Source: Deltaproteobacteria bacterium (lineage in GTDB: Bacteria; Myxococcota_A; UBA9042; PHBI01). Taken from it: DNA of 64,000 bases. The position numbers and the translations under genes were made by a program. Below are positions 1 through 17,117 of the stretch, piece after piece (the first letter of the stretch is position 1; every line of letters begins with the position of its first letter). The notes under the pieces are model-generated. The model did no database searches. It saw nothing but the letters and a program-made list of their open reading frames with translations, and had not been told where the DNA came from. The stretch covers positions 310,001-374,000 of the forward strand of contig JACKFA010000003.1 of assembly GCA_020632715.1 (NCBI GenBank), given 5' to 3'.

Positions 1-1533
1 ATCGGGGACGCGCTCCCCGTCCTCGAGCGTCTCGGCGGTCGCGCTCTGCGCCGGTCGCGGCGTCACGGGCGCGGCCGGCGCGGCAGCGGGAGGCGACGCG
101 GCGGCGGGCGGGTCCTGAGGGGCCACCGCAGGCACCGACGGCGGCATCGGCCGCCTCTCCTCGAGCCCCGTCGCCGCGAGCATCGCCGTCAGCGTGTCCG
201 GTCGCGGCGACGCCTTCGGCCGGAAGCTCGCCGGCAGGGTCTCCGCCTTGGCCCGCTCCGCCTGTCGCGGCCGCGTCATCACGCGCGTCGACGCCTCCGC
301 GCTCCGGAAGAGCGGGCTCAGGTTCGGCATCAGCCGCGCCGCGTCCTGCACGCGGTGCGCGAGCGCGCGCGCCACGGCCGTCACGAGCTTCAGCGCCACC
401 ATCGGCGCCTCGATGCGCAGCGTCTCGAGCCCCGCCGGGCGGATCCCCAGCACCAGCGCCGGCGCGTCTTCCTTGGCGGCGAGCGTCACCGGGCTCAGCG
501 TGTCGTCGAAGAGCGCGTCCTCGCCGAACACGTCGCCTGCCTCGAGGAGGCCGACGACCGTCCCACCCCGCGACACCTCGACCGCCCCCGCGCCGACCAC
601 GATGAGCCCGCTGTGGTGCTGCCCCTGCTGCACGAGCCGCTCGCCCGGCCCGAGCCGGCGCTGCTCCGTCTCGGTCGCGAGCCGCCGCAGCTCGAGGTCC
701 GTGAGGCCCTGGAAGAGGGGCGCGCGCCGGAGCGCCTCCGCCACCATCATCCGCTCCTCCGCCGACACCCGGCTCGGCGCGTCCGACACCTGCACGACGA
801 GCGCCGTGATGTTGTCGCGGCCGCCGGCGGCGTTCGCGCGGTCGATGAGCTCGTCGGCCGCCTGCACGAGGTCGTCCTGGCCGAGGACGAAGGCGATCTC
901 CTCGTCCGTCACGAGCCCATGGAGGCCGTCCGAGCAGAGGAGGAAGCGATCGCCCGGCTCGACGCGGGCGTAGCGCGCGTCCACCTCGACCACGGCGTGC
1001 ACGCCGACCGCCCGGGTGATGGCGTTCTTCAGGCGCGGGTCGACCGAGTCGGCGTCGACGTTCATCGTGCGCGCCATCTCGTTCACGAGCGAGTGGTCGT
1101 CCGTGAGGCGCGTCAGCTCGCCGCCGCGGCGCCGGTAGATCCGCGTGTCGCCGACGTGCGCGATGAAGGCGCGGTCGCGCGCGAGCAAGAGCAGCGACAG
1201 CGTCGTCCCCATGCCGCGCTGCGCCGGGTTCGACTGCCCGCGCTCGTGCACCCGCTGGTTCGCCACGTGCACCGCGTCCTCGATGAGCGCGAGCACGTCG
1301 CCCTCCTCGTAGCGGCCGTCGGCGTACTCGAAGCCGTCGATCACGTCGCGGCGTCGGAGGAGCGTCTCGCGAACGACGTTCACCGCCGTCGCGCTCGCGA
1401 TCTCGCCGCCCTGATGCCCGCCCATCCCATCGCACACGATGTAGAGCTTCAGCTTCCGGTCGACGAGGAAGTTGTCCTCGTTGTTCGAGCGCAGCTTCCC
1501 GACGTCCGTCCGCGCGCTGAACGTGACGGTCAT
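1..1533 (-). CDS. PP2C-type Ser/Thr phosphatase fused to a cyclic-nucleotide-binding domain (3' end outside window)
   Basis: The frame opens with ATG at 1531-1533 and stays open to base 1, so the C-terminus is missing. The N-terminal ~240 residues are a PP2C (PPM) metal-dependent protein phosphatase: NNEDNF near residue 17, CDGMGGHQGGE with the metal-binding Asp, GTTL, GDTRIYR and CSDGL are all present, so the enzyme should be active. Residues ~265-385 look like a cyclic-nucleotide-binding (CNMP) beta-barrel, with GERLVQQGQ and GDVFGEDALF preceding the usual phosphate-binding position. The rest is a Pro/Ala-rich low-complexity tail. Seen: both domain signatures. Inferred: phosphatase activity gated by a cyclic nucleotide or by protein contact, probably opposing Ser/Thr kinases such as the one at 24715-27222. 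tRNA-Leu lies just upstream on the same strand. Confidence 0.88.
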   Translation of the reverse strand, partial: MTVTFSARTDVGKLRSNNEDNFLVDRKLKLYIVCDGMGGHQGGEIASATAVNVVRETLLRRRDVIDGFEYADGRYEEGDVLALIEDAVHVANQRVHERGQSNPAQRGMGTTLSLLLLARDRAFIAHVGDTRIYRRRGGELTRLTDDHSLVNEMARTMNVDADSVDPRLKNAITRAVGVHAVVEVDARYARVEPGDRFLLCSDGLHGLVTDEEIAFVLGQDDLVQAADELIDRANAAGGRDNITALVVQVSDAPSRVSAEERMMVAEALRRAPLFQGLTDLELRRLATETEQRRLGPGERLVQQGQHHSGLIVVGAGAVEVSRGGTVVGLLEAGDVFGEDALFDDTLSPVTLAAKEDAPALVLGIRPAGLETLRIEAPMVALKLVTAVARALAHRVQDAARLMPNLSPLFRSAEASTRVMTRPRQAERAKAETLPASFRPKASPRPDTLTAMLAATGLEERRPMPPSVPAVAPQDPPAAASPPAAAPAAPVTPRPAQSATAETLEDGERVPD

Positions 1534-1638
1534 CGGTCGGGTCGCTTGCGGTGAGTCTTCCGGAGTCACCTGACGCGAACGTCCTCTTCTTCGCGGGGAC
1601 GGGCGCTCGCCGAGGGCTCTAGCGGCGCGGGGAGAACC

Positions 1639-1660
1639 GAGCGCCCAGCGGCTGGGGCTC
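1639..1660 (-). terminator. Hairpin downstream of tRNA-Leu, possible terminator
   Basis: Arms GAGC-CCCAG and CTGGG-GCTC form a 9-bp stem with a one-base bulge and a 3-nt loop, four bases beyond the 3' end of the tRNA on the minus strand. Only a weak T stretch follows, so termination is plausible but not certain. The PP2C gene follows in the same direction and might be read through. Confidence 0.35.
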
Positions 1661-1663
1661 GCG

Positions 1664-1749
1664 TACCGAAGGTCGGGCTCGAACCGACACGAGAGTCACC
1701 TCTCACTGGATTTTGAGTCCAGCGCGTCTACCAATTCCGCCACTTCGGC
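1664..1749 (-). tRNA. tRNA-Leu (anticodon CAA)
   Basis: On the minus strand the 5' acceptor GCCGAAG pairs with 3' CTTCGGT followed by discriminator A. The anticodon arm CTGGA-CTCAAAA-TCCAG gives anticodon CAA, which decodes UUG. A long variable arm (GTGAGAGGTGACTCTC region), typical of class II tRNAs such as Leu, is present, and the T loop reads GGTTCGAGCC. The CCA end is not encoded. Length is 86 nt. Confidence 0.95.
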
Positions 1750-1888
1750 AAGGGATGAACGGGCGGAGCATAGCGCGGGAGCGACGCCTGTCAACGAAAC
1801 CCGCCACGCCGCGGCGCCCCCGGACACGGGCCTCCAGCGCGGCCCCCGGCGCTTCCGTCCCGGCCCGAGCCGTGACAAGCTAGGCGGC

Positions 1889-2770
1889 GTGGAAAGCCCA
1901 GACGCCGCCGTCCCCCCCGCCGCCTCCTTCCGCCTCGCCGTCCTCGGCGTCGGCCACATGGGCGAGGCCCTCGTCCGCGGCGTCGTCGGCGCCGGCGTCG
2001 TCCCCGCGGGCGCCGTCACCATCGCCGACCGCCGCCCCGAGCCCGTCGCCGCCCTCGTCGCCGACCTCGGGGTCCGCGCCGCGCCCGACGTCGAGGCCCT
2101 CGCCGCGGCCGCCGACGTCCTCGTCGTCGCCGTGAAGCCGCAGGACGTCCGCGCCGCGCTCGGCGGGCTCCGCGGCGCCCTCGGACCCGACCGCGTCCTG
2201 CTCTCGATCGCCGCCGGCACCACCATCGCGACCCTCGCGGCCGCCGTCGGCGACGACGTGCCCATCGTGCGCGCCATGCCGAACACGCCGTGCCTCGTCG
2301 GCGCCGGCGCCTCCGCCTTCGCGCTCGGCCCGGCCGCCGGCCCCGACCACGCGGACCTCGCGCGCCGCGTGCTCGGCTCGGTGGGCGTGGTCCATGAGGT
2401 CGCGGAGGACCTCATCGACGCCGTCACCGCGCTCTCGGGGAGCGGCCCGGCCTACGTCTTCCACCTCATGGCCGCCATGGCGCAGGCCGGCGCCGCTCTC
2501 GGCCTCCCCGCCGCCGTCGCCGCCGATCTCGCGCTGCACACCGTGCTCGGATCGGCCAAGCTGGCGCTCGCGAGCGACGTCGACGCCGCCACGCTTCGCA
2601 ACCGCGTGATGTCACCCGGCGGCACCACGGAGGCGGCCATCCGCGCGTTCGACGCGGGCGGCTTCACCGAGCTCGTCGAGACCGCCATGACCGCCGCGCG
2701 GGACCGCGGCCGGGAGCTCGGCGCTGGCGTCGGCGCGACACGTGACGACGAGCCGGAGGCTCCGAAGTGA
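1889..2770 (+). CDS. proC: Pyrroline-5-carboxylate reductase
   Basis: ProC reduces 1-pyrroline-5-carboxylate to proline with NAD(P)H, the last step of proline synthesis, in the cytosol. The 293-residue product has the N-terminal Rossmann motif LGVGHMGEALVRG, the NTPCLVGAGASAF region, the family signature SGSGPAYVFHLM, and VMSPGGTTEAA near the C-terminus. The start is GTG at 1889; the next ATG (1958) would cut into the Rossmann glycine motif. Length is slightly above the usual ~270 residues because of an Ala/Pro-rich N-terminus and a short tail. The stop overlaps the GTG start of the following HAD gene (GTGA), implying translational coupling. Confidence 0.95.
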   Translation: MESPDAAVPPAASFRLAVLGVGHMGEALVRGVVGAGVVPAGAVTIADRRPEPVAALVADLGVRAAPDVEALAAAADVLVVAVKPQDVRAALGGLRGALGPDRVLLSIAAGTTIATLAAAVGDDVPIVRAMPNTPCLVGAGASAFALGPAAGPDHADLARRVLGSVGVVHEVAEDLIDAVTALSGSGPAYVFHLMAAMAQAGAALGLPAAVAADLALHTVLGSAKLALASDVDAATLRNRVMSPGGTTEAAIRAFDAGGFTELVETAMTAARDRGRELGAGVGATRDDEPEAPK

Positions 2771-3501
2771 CCCTCACCCACGATCTCGCGCGCGACGTCG
2801 CCGCCGTCACCGCGCAGGGCAGGGCGCCGCTCGCCATCCTCGACGTGGATCTCACCCTCGTCGACAACGCGCCGCGCTCCCGCGCCATCTTCGCCGACTG
2901 GATCGCCTCTCTGCGCGGCCACTGGGAGGGCTTCGAGGCCGCGATCCAGAAGGCCCCCACGATGCCCATCGTGTTCTCGGCCGAGGCGAACCTGCGCTCC
3001 CTCGGCGTCACGGACGAGGCGCTCGTCCGCGAGGGGCTCGCCTACTGGTGGCGCGCCTTCTTCACCGCCCGCTACGCGATGCTCGACACGCCCATCCCAG
3101 GCTCCATCGAGGCCGCCCTCGCGCTCCGGGCCGCCGGCGTCACGCTCGTCTACCTGACCGCGCGCCCGGCGACCCTCGCCGACGCGACCATCGCCCGCTT
3201 CCGCGAGCTCGGCCTCCCGGTGTGCGTCCCGGGCGCCGTCCTCGTCACGAAGGACGACCCCGCCGAGCCCGACCGCGCCTTCAAGGAGCGCGCGCTCGCC
3301 TGGATCGCCTCCCTCGGCCGCCCGATCCTCATGGTCGACAACGAGCCCGGCCACGTGAACGCCATGCGCGCCGCCTTCCCGGACGCCCGCGCCGTCCTCA
3401 TCGAGACCCGCCACAGCCCCGGCGCGCCGCCGCTCGTGGACGGCGTCGACCGCGCCCCGCGCCTCGATCACCTGGTCATCGCCGCGTCCGCCGCGACCTG
3501 A
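2767..3501 (+). CDS. HAD-superfamily hydrolase (acid-phosphatase-like)
   Basis: This 244-residue cytosolic protein has HAD motif I as LDVDLTLVDNAPRS (Asp nucleophile near residue 26), a cap region rich in aromatic residues (YWWRAFF), motif II in LVYLTARPAT, and motif III/IV as LVTKDDP followed by ILMVDNEPGHV. The substrate cannot be read from sequence; the family dephosphorylates small metabolites or nucleotides. GTG at 2767 overlaps the proC stop by four bases, so the two genes form one unit. No link to proline synthesis is obvious. Confidence 0.8.
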   Translation: MTLTHDLARDVAAVTAQGRAPLAILDVDLTLVDNAPRSRAIFADWIASLRGHWEGFEAAIQKAPTMPIVFSAEANLRSLGVTDEALVREGLAYWWRAFFTARYAMLDTPIPGSIEAALALRAAGVTLVYLTARPATLADATIARFRELGLPVCVPGAVLVTKDDPAEPDRAFKERALAWIASLGRPILMVDNEPGHVNAMRAAFPDARAVLIETRHSPGAPPLVDGVDRAPRLDHLVIAASAAT

Positions 3502-3597
3502 CGCCCCGGCCGCGGCGGCCGCGCCGGGCTTCCCGCGGCGCACGCTTTCCGCTATGCCGTCGCGGTCGCGCGTGCGCGCGGCGACACGGAGGACCGC

Positions 3598-4224
3598 ATG
3601 GGCTGGAGCAGGGACGAGATGGCGGCGCGCGCGGCGCGCGAGGTCGCCCCGGGCATGGTCGTGAACCTCGGGATCGGGATACCGACGCTCGTCGCGAACT
3701 ACATCGCGCCCGGCGACGGCGTCATGCTCCACTCCGAGAACGGCCTCCTCGGCATGGGACCGTTCCCCTACGAGGGCGACGAGGATCCGCAGGTCATCAA
3801 CGCCGGCAAGCAGACCGTCACCATCGTCGACGGCGGCAGCACCTTCGACTCGACGCTCTCCTTCGCCATGATCCGCGGGGGCCACGTCGACCTCGCCATC
3901 CTCGGCGCCATGGAGGTCGCGCAGAACGGCGACCTCGCGAACTGGATGGTCCCGGGCGGGCTCGTCACCGGCATGGGCGGCGCCATGGACCTCGTGTCCG
4001 GCGCGCGCCGCGTCATCGCCGTCAGCACCTTCCGCGCGAAGGACGGGGCGCCCAAGCTCGTGCCGCGCTGCGCCTTGCCGCTCACGGGCGTCGCCTGCGT
4101 GCAGCGCGTCGTGACCGACGTCGGCGTGTTCGACCCCGCCGGTGACGACGGATTCCGCGTGGTCGAGCTCGCGCCGGGCGCCTCGCGCGCCGATCTCGGC
4201 GACGACGTGCCGCTCGTCGGCTGA
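3598..4224 (+). CDS. scoB: 3-oxoacid CoA-transferase subunit B
   Basis: The protein is the beta subunit of succinyl-CoA:3-ketoacid CoA-transferase, which moves CoA between succinyl-CoA and acetoacetate or related acids. In 208 residues it shows the beta-subunit catalytic signature SENGLLGMGP with the Glu nucleophile, the NLGIGIPTLVANY motif after the N-terminal helix, GGSTFDS, and LAILGAMEVAQNGDLANW. The length is normal for subunit B. The start is ATG at 3598. Its partner subunit A (scoA) is not next to it but at 16374-17081, separated by metH, the MCM subunit and a large fusion gene. Acetoacetate or butyrate-type ketone-body use is a family-based inference. Confidence 0.93.
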   Translation: MGWSRDEMAARAAREVAPGMVVNLGIGIPTLVANYIAPGDGVMLHSENGLLGMGPFPYEGDEDPQVINAGKQTVTIVDGGSTFDSTLSFAMIRGGHVDLAILGAMEVAQNGDLANWMVPGGLVTGMGGAMDLVSGARRVIAVSTFRAKDGAPKLVPRCALPLTGVACVQRVVTDVGVFDPAGDDGFRVVELAPGASRADLGDDVPLVG

Positions 4225-4280
4225 TTACGGCGCGCACCAAATCCTTCCAATCCGGCGGCTTTCGGCTATGGTCCCGCCCC

Positions 4281-4307
4281 CGAGGGGCCCGCTCGTGGCG
4301 CCCCTCG
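4281..4307 (+). other. Leader hairpin upstream of metH
   Basis: CGAGGGGC (4281-4288) and GCCCCTCG (4300-4307) form a perfect 8-bp stem with an 11-nt loop, ending about ten bases before the metH ribosome-binding purines (GGAGGGGA). There is no T tract, so it is not an intrinsic terminator. The leader is too short for a cobalamin riboswitch. It may stabilise the mRNA or modulate translation. Confidence 0.4.
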
Positions 4308-4326
4308 CGACGATGGAGGGGACCGC

Positions 4327-8019
<3,693 letters not shown>

Positions 8020-8034
8020 CCCCAGGACCTCGCC

Positions 8035-9117
8035 ATGCACCCGACCGATGCGCGCCGCGCCGACTCCTCCCGCGTCGCCTTCGCCGCGTCATGCGCGGCC
8101 GCGCTCGTCCTCGTCGGGTGCGGCAAGGGCGGGGTCGCGCCCCCGACCGAGCCCGCGGACGCCGGCCCCGCCGCGCCGCCGCCGCTCGTCGACGGCCCCG
8201 CCGCGCTCGCCGACGCGCGCCTCCTCGCGGCGCGCTTCGACCCCGCCGATCGCTCGCTCCGCGCCATCGCGCACCTCCGCGACGCCGGGGGCGCGCCGGT
8301 CGAGGTCTCGGAGAAGAGCCTCGAGCTCCGCGTCGATGGCGCGGGGCACCGCGTCACGGCGCTCGCGCCGGCGGGGACGGTCAACCGCGCGGTCGCGCTC
8401 CTCGGGAACGCGACGAGCGCCTTCAAGGACGCCTGGGGGCCGTACCCGGAGAGCGCGGTCGAGGAGGAGGCCAGCGCGCTCGGCGCCGCCGGGACCGAGC
8501 TGCGCGAGGGCGAGCGCCTCGCGGTCTTCGCGCTCGACGACGCCGGGCTCGCGACGATCGCGCCGTGGTCGGCCGACTCGCTCACGGTCCAGGCGGCGGT
8601 GCGGGCGCGCCTCCGGGAGCGCGCGGGGGAGAGCGCGCCGGGCGTGCGCTTCTGGGCCGCGGTGGCGAAGGCGGCGGAGCGCTTCGACGAGCTCGCCGGC
8701 GGCGACTTCCCCATGCGCGCCGTGGTCGCGGTCGTCGATCAGGGCGAGCTCGCGGCGGGCGAGCCGGGCGTCGTGGCGAAGGCCGCCGAGCGAGCCCGAG
8801 CCGCGCTCGTCGCGCGGGGCGTGGCGCTTCACGTCGTCGCCTGGCGCGCGAGCGACAGGGCGTCCGCCCTCGCGACCGCCAAGGCCGTCGCCGTAGCCAC
8901 CGGGGGCGGCGTGGTCGCGCTCCCGACCCCCGACGAGGCCCCGGAGACGGCCCTCGAGGGGGCGGTCGCGGGAGTCCTGAGCGGGCTCCGCGCGCTCTCC
9001 GTCCTCGAGGCGACGCTCCCTGCCGGTACGGAGACCGTCAAGACCGTGGCCTTCGCGGTGAAGCGCGGCGACGGCTTCCTCGCCTCGAACGCGCTCACCC
9101 TCACCGAGGAGGACTGA
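8035..9117 (+). CDS. Lipoprotein with a degenerate VWA-like domain
   Basis: The 360-residue product starts with a hydrophobic signal and a lipobox ending in LVGC near residue 29, so it should be lipid-anchored. The rest has the layout of a von Willebrand factor A domain: a first strand RAVALLGNATSAFKDAW, then GERLAVFALDD, then MRAVVAVVDQGE. The usual DxSxS metal site reads GNATSAF, so metal binding through a classical MIDAS is doubtful. Weak VWA similarity is an inference from pattern only. It starts 15 bp after metH and may be co-transcribed, but a functional link is not visible. The function is unknown. Confidence 0.65.
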   Translation: MHPTDARRADSSRVAFAASCAAALVLVGCGKGGVAPPTEPADAGPAAPPPLVDGPAALADARLLAARFDPADRSLRAIAHLRDAGGAPVEVSEKSLELRVDGAGHRVTALAPAGTVNRAVALLGNATSAFKDAWGPYPESAVEEEASALGAAGTELREGERLAVFALDDAGLATIAPWSADSLTVQAAVRARLRERAGESAPGVRFWAAVAKAAERFDELAGGDFPMRAVVAVVDQGELAAGEPGVVAKAAERARAALVARGVALHVVAWRASDRASALATAKAVAVATGGGVVALPTPDEAPETALEGAVAGVLSGLRALSVLEATLPAGTETVKTVAFAVKRGDGFLASNALTLTEED

Positions 9118-9146
9118 ACGCGAGCGGGGCGGTTGCGGGGCGGTTG

Positions 9147-9617
9147 TCAGAGCTCCGCGAAGAGCAGCTTGTCGTCGAGCCGCGCGAAGACGACCGTCTC
9201 CTCGTTGCCGTTCTCGAAGCGCAGGAGCCCGCGCCACCGCTCTTCGCGGCCCTCCTGCTTCGCGGCGATGGTGAAGCCGCTCGCGACGTTGTCGATCCAC
9301 TGCTGCCCGCGCCCCCAGAAGGCGTCGGCGTCGGTCGTGTGCATGCGCTCGAGGTCCGCGCCGAGCTCCGGCACGACGAGCTTCTTCAGCGCGGGCAGAT
9401 CGCGCGCCTGGAGCGCCGTCGTGAAGGCGCGCACGAGCTCCTCCTCGGTCTCCGGCGCCCGAGGTGGCGGCGGCGGCTCCGGCGCGGTCAGGCTCGGCGG
9501 CGCGAGCGCCCCCGCGCCCTCCGGCGCGGCCTCGTCCGACTTGCTCCCGCAGGCGAGGACGAGGAGCGTCGCGAGGGCGACGAGTACCGCGTGCGCGGTG
9601 ATGCGGGGCGTGACCAT
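9147..9617 (-). CDS. Small lipoprotein, NTF2-like fold possible
   Basis: This 156-residue protein has a signal peptide with lipobox LVLAC (Cys near residue 23), a Pro-rich linker, and a C-terminal ~100-residue domain (EEELVRAFTTALQARDLPAL onward). That domain resembles NTF2/SnoaL-like folds, in which an N-terminal helix is followed by curved strands; this is a weak, pattern-based guess. The start ATG at 9617 has a good AAGGAGG site. It converges with the lipoprotein at 8035-9117, only 29 bp apart. The function is unknown. Confidence 0.6.
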   Translation of the reverse strand: MVTPRITAHAVLVALATLLVLACGSKSDEAAPEGAGALAPPSLTAPEPPPPPRAPETEEELVRAFTTALQARDLPALKKLVVPELGADLERMHTTDADAFWGRGQQWIDNVASGFTIAAKQEGREERWRGLLRFENGNEETVVFARLDDKLLFAEL

Positions 9618-9687
9618 GCGGGGCCTCCTTGGGGTCTCCGCGCCGGAGCATACGCCCGAACGGCGCGGGCCGCGACCCGCGCTGCCC

Positions 9688-11292
<1,605 letters not shown>

Positions 11293-11407
11293 CGCGTGTC
11301 TCCTCGCAGCTCGCGGGGGGCGCCCGGCGCCGCCCGTCTCGGCCCGAGAGGCTACCACGCCGCGGTCGCAGAGGCACCCGCGGACCGCGCTCGCCGAACC
11401 GCCGTCG

Positions 11408-11436
11408 TTGAGGGTTCCCGCGCCCGCTGATACAAC
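11408..11436 (+). promoter_or_regulatory. Putative sigma-70 promoter for the fusion gene
   Basis: TTGAGG (11408-11413) and TACAAC (11431-11436) are separated by exactly 17 bp. Each matches four of six consensus bases, and TG precedes the -10. A start near 11443 would place the leader hairpin at the 5' end of the mRNA. Confidence 0.45.
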
Positions 11437-11446
11437 GGCGTCGCTG

Positions 11447-11503
11447 GGGGTGCGGTGCACGGAGCTCGTGCACGCCGCACCCCATCGGGGGCGCGGGCCC
11501 CCG
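11447..11503 (+). other. Tandem leader hairpins upstream of the fusion gene
   Basis: GGGGTGCGGTGCACG (11447-11461) pairs with CGTGCA and CCGCACCCC (11467-11483), giving a 15-bp stem with a two-base bulge and a 5-nt loop. A second hairpin CGGGGG/CCCCCG (11486-11503) follows directly and ends just before the GAGGAGG ribosome-binding site of the ATG at 11518. No T run follows either stem. Confidence 0.5.
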
Positions 11504-11517
11504 CTCGAGGAGGCTCC

Positions 11518-16373
<4,856 letters not shown>

Positions 16374-16377
<4 letters not shown>

Positions 16378-17081
16378 GCGCGCCCGGGAAGGTGCGCGGC
16401 GACGCCGCCTCCGCCGTCGCCGACCTCGAGGACGGCGCGAGCATCATGGTCGGCGGCTTCGGCCTCTGCGGGAACCCCGAGCACCTCATCCGCGCGGTCG
16501 CCGCGAGCGGCCGCCGCCGCCTCACGATCATCAGCAACAACTGCGGCAATCAGGGACAGGGCCTCGCGGTGCTCCTGCAGAACCACCAGGTCGCCGCGTG
16601 GAAGGGCTCCTTCATGGGGGGCAACCCCGACATCCAGGCGCAGTACGCGTCGGGCGAGGTCGACGTGGAGCTCATCCCGCAGGGCACGCTCGCCGAGCGG
16701 ATCCGCGCGGGCGGCGCCGGGATCCCCGCGTTCTTCACGCCGACGGGCGTCGGGACGGTGGTCGCCGAAGGCAAGGAGGAGCGCGTCTACGACGGGCGCC
16801 GCGTGATCCTCGAGCGCGCGATCACCGCGGATTGGGCGTTCATTCGCGCGCGCCGCGGCGACGCATACGGTAACGTGCAGTTCTACGGCACGACGAAGAA
16901 CTTCCAGCTCGCGATGGCCATGGCCGCGCGCGTGACCGTAGCGGAGGTCGACGAGCTCGTGCCCGTCGGCGCGATCCCCCCCGACGACGTGCATCTGCCC
17001 GGCGTCTTCGTGCAGCGCGTCTTCGAGGCGCGCGAGCACGTCGATCCCATCGAGTACAAGACGACGCGCCCGCGCCCCTGA
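16374..17081 (+). CDS. scoA: 3-oxoacid CoA-transferase subunit A
   Basis: The 235-residue alpha subunit of the CoA-transferase pairs with ScoB (3598-4224). It has the nucleotide-loop signature MVGGFGLCGNPE near residue 22, NNCGNQGQGLAVLL, GGNPDIQAQYASGEVDVELI, and FFTPTGVGT. The length is normal. The start is GTG at 16374, which overlaps the TGA of the fusion gene by four bases, so translation is probably coupled. Coupling suggests that the acid or acyl-CoA handled by the fusion enzyme may feed this transferase; that is inference. ppc follows 36 bp downstream on the same strand. Confidence 0.94.
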
Positions 17082-17117
17082 GGGGCGCCGCGCGCCCGAG
17101 AGCGACCAAGGAGCGCC

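Noticed and set aside
4225..4326. A cobalamin or SAH riboswitch before metH
   Set aside because: The leader is about 100 bp, too short for a B12 riboswitch, and no B12 box or SAH consensus was seen; only a simple hairpin is present.
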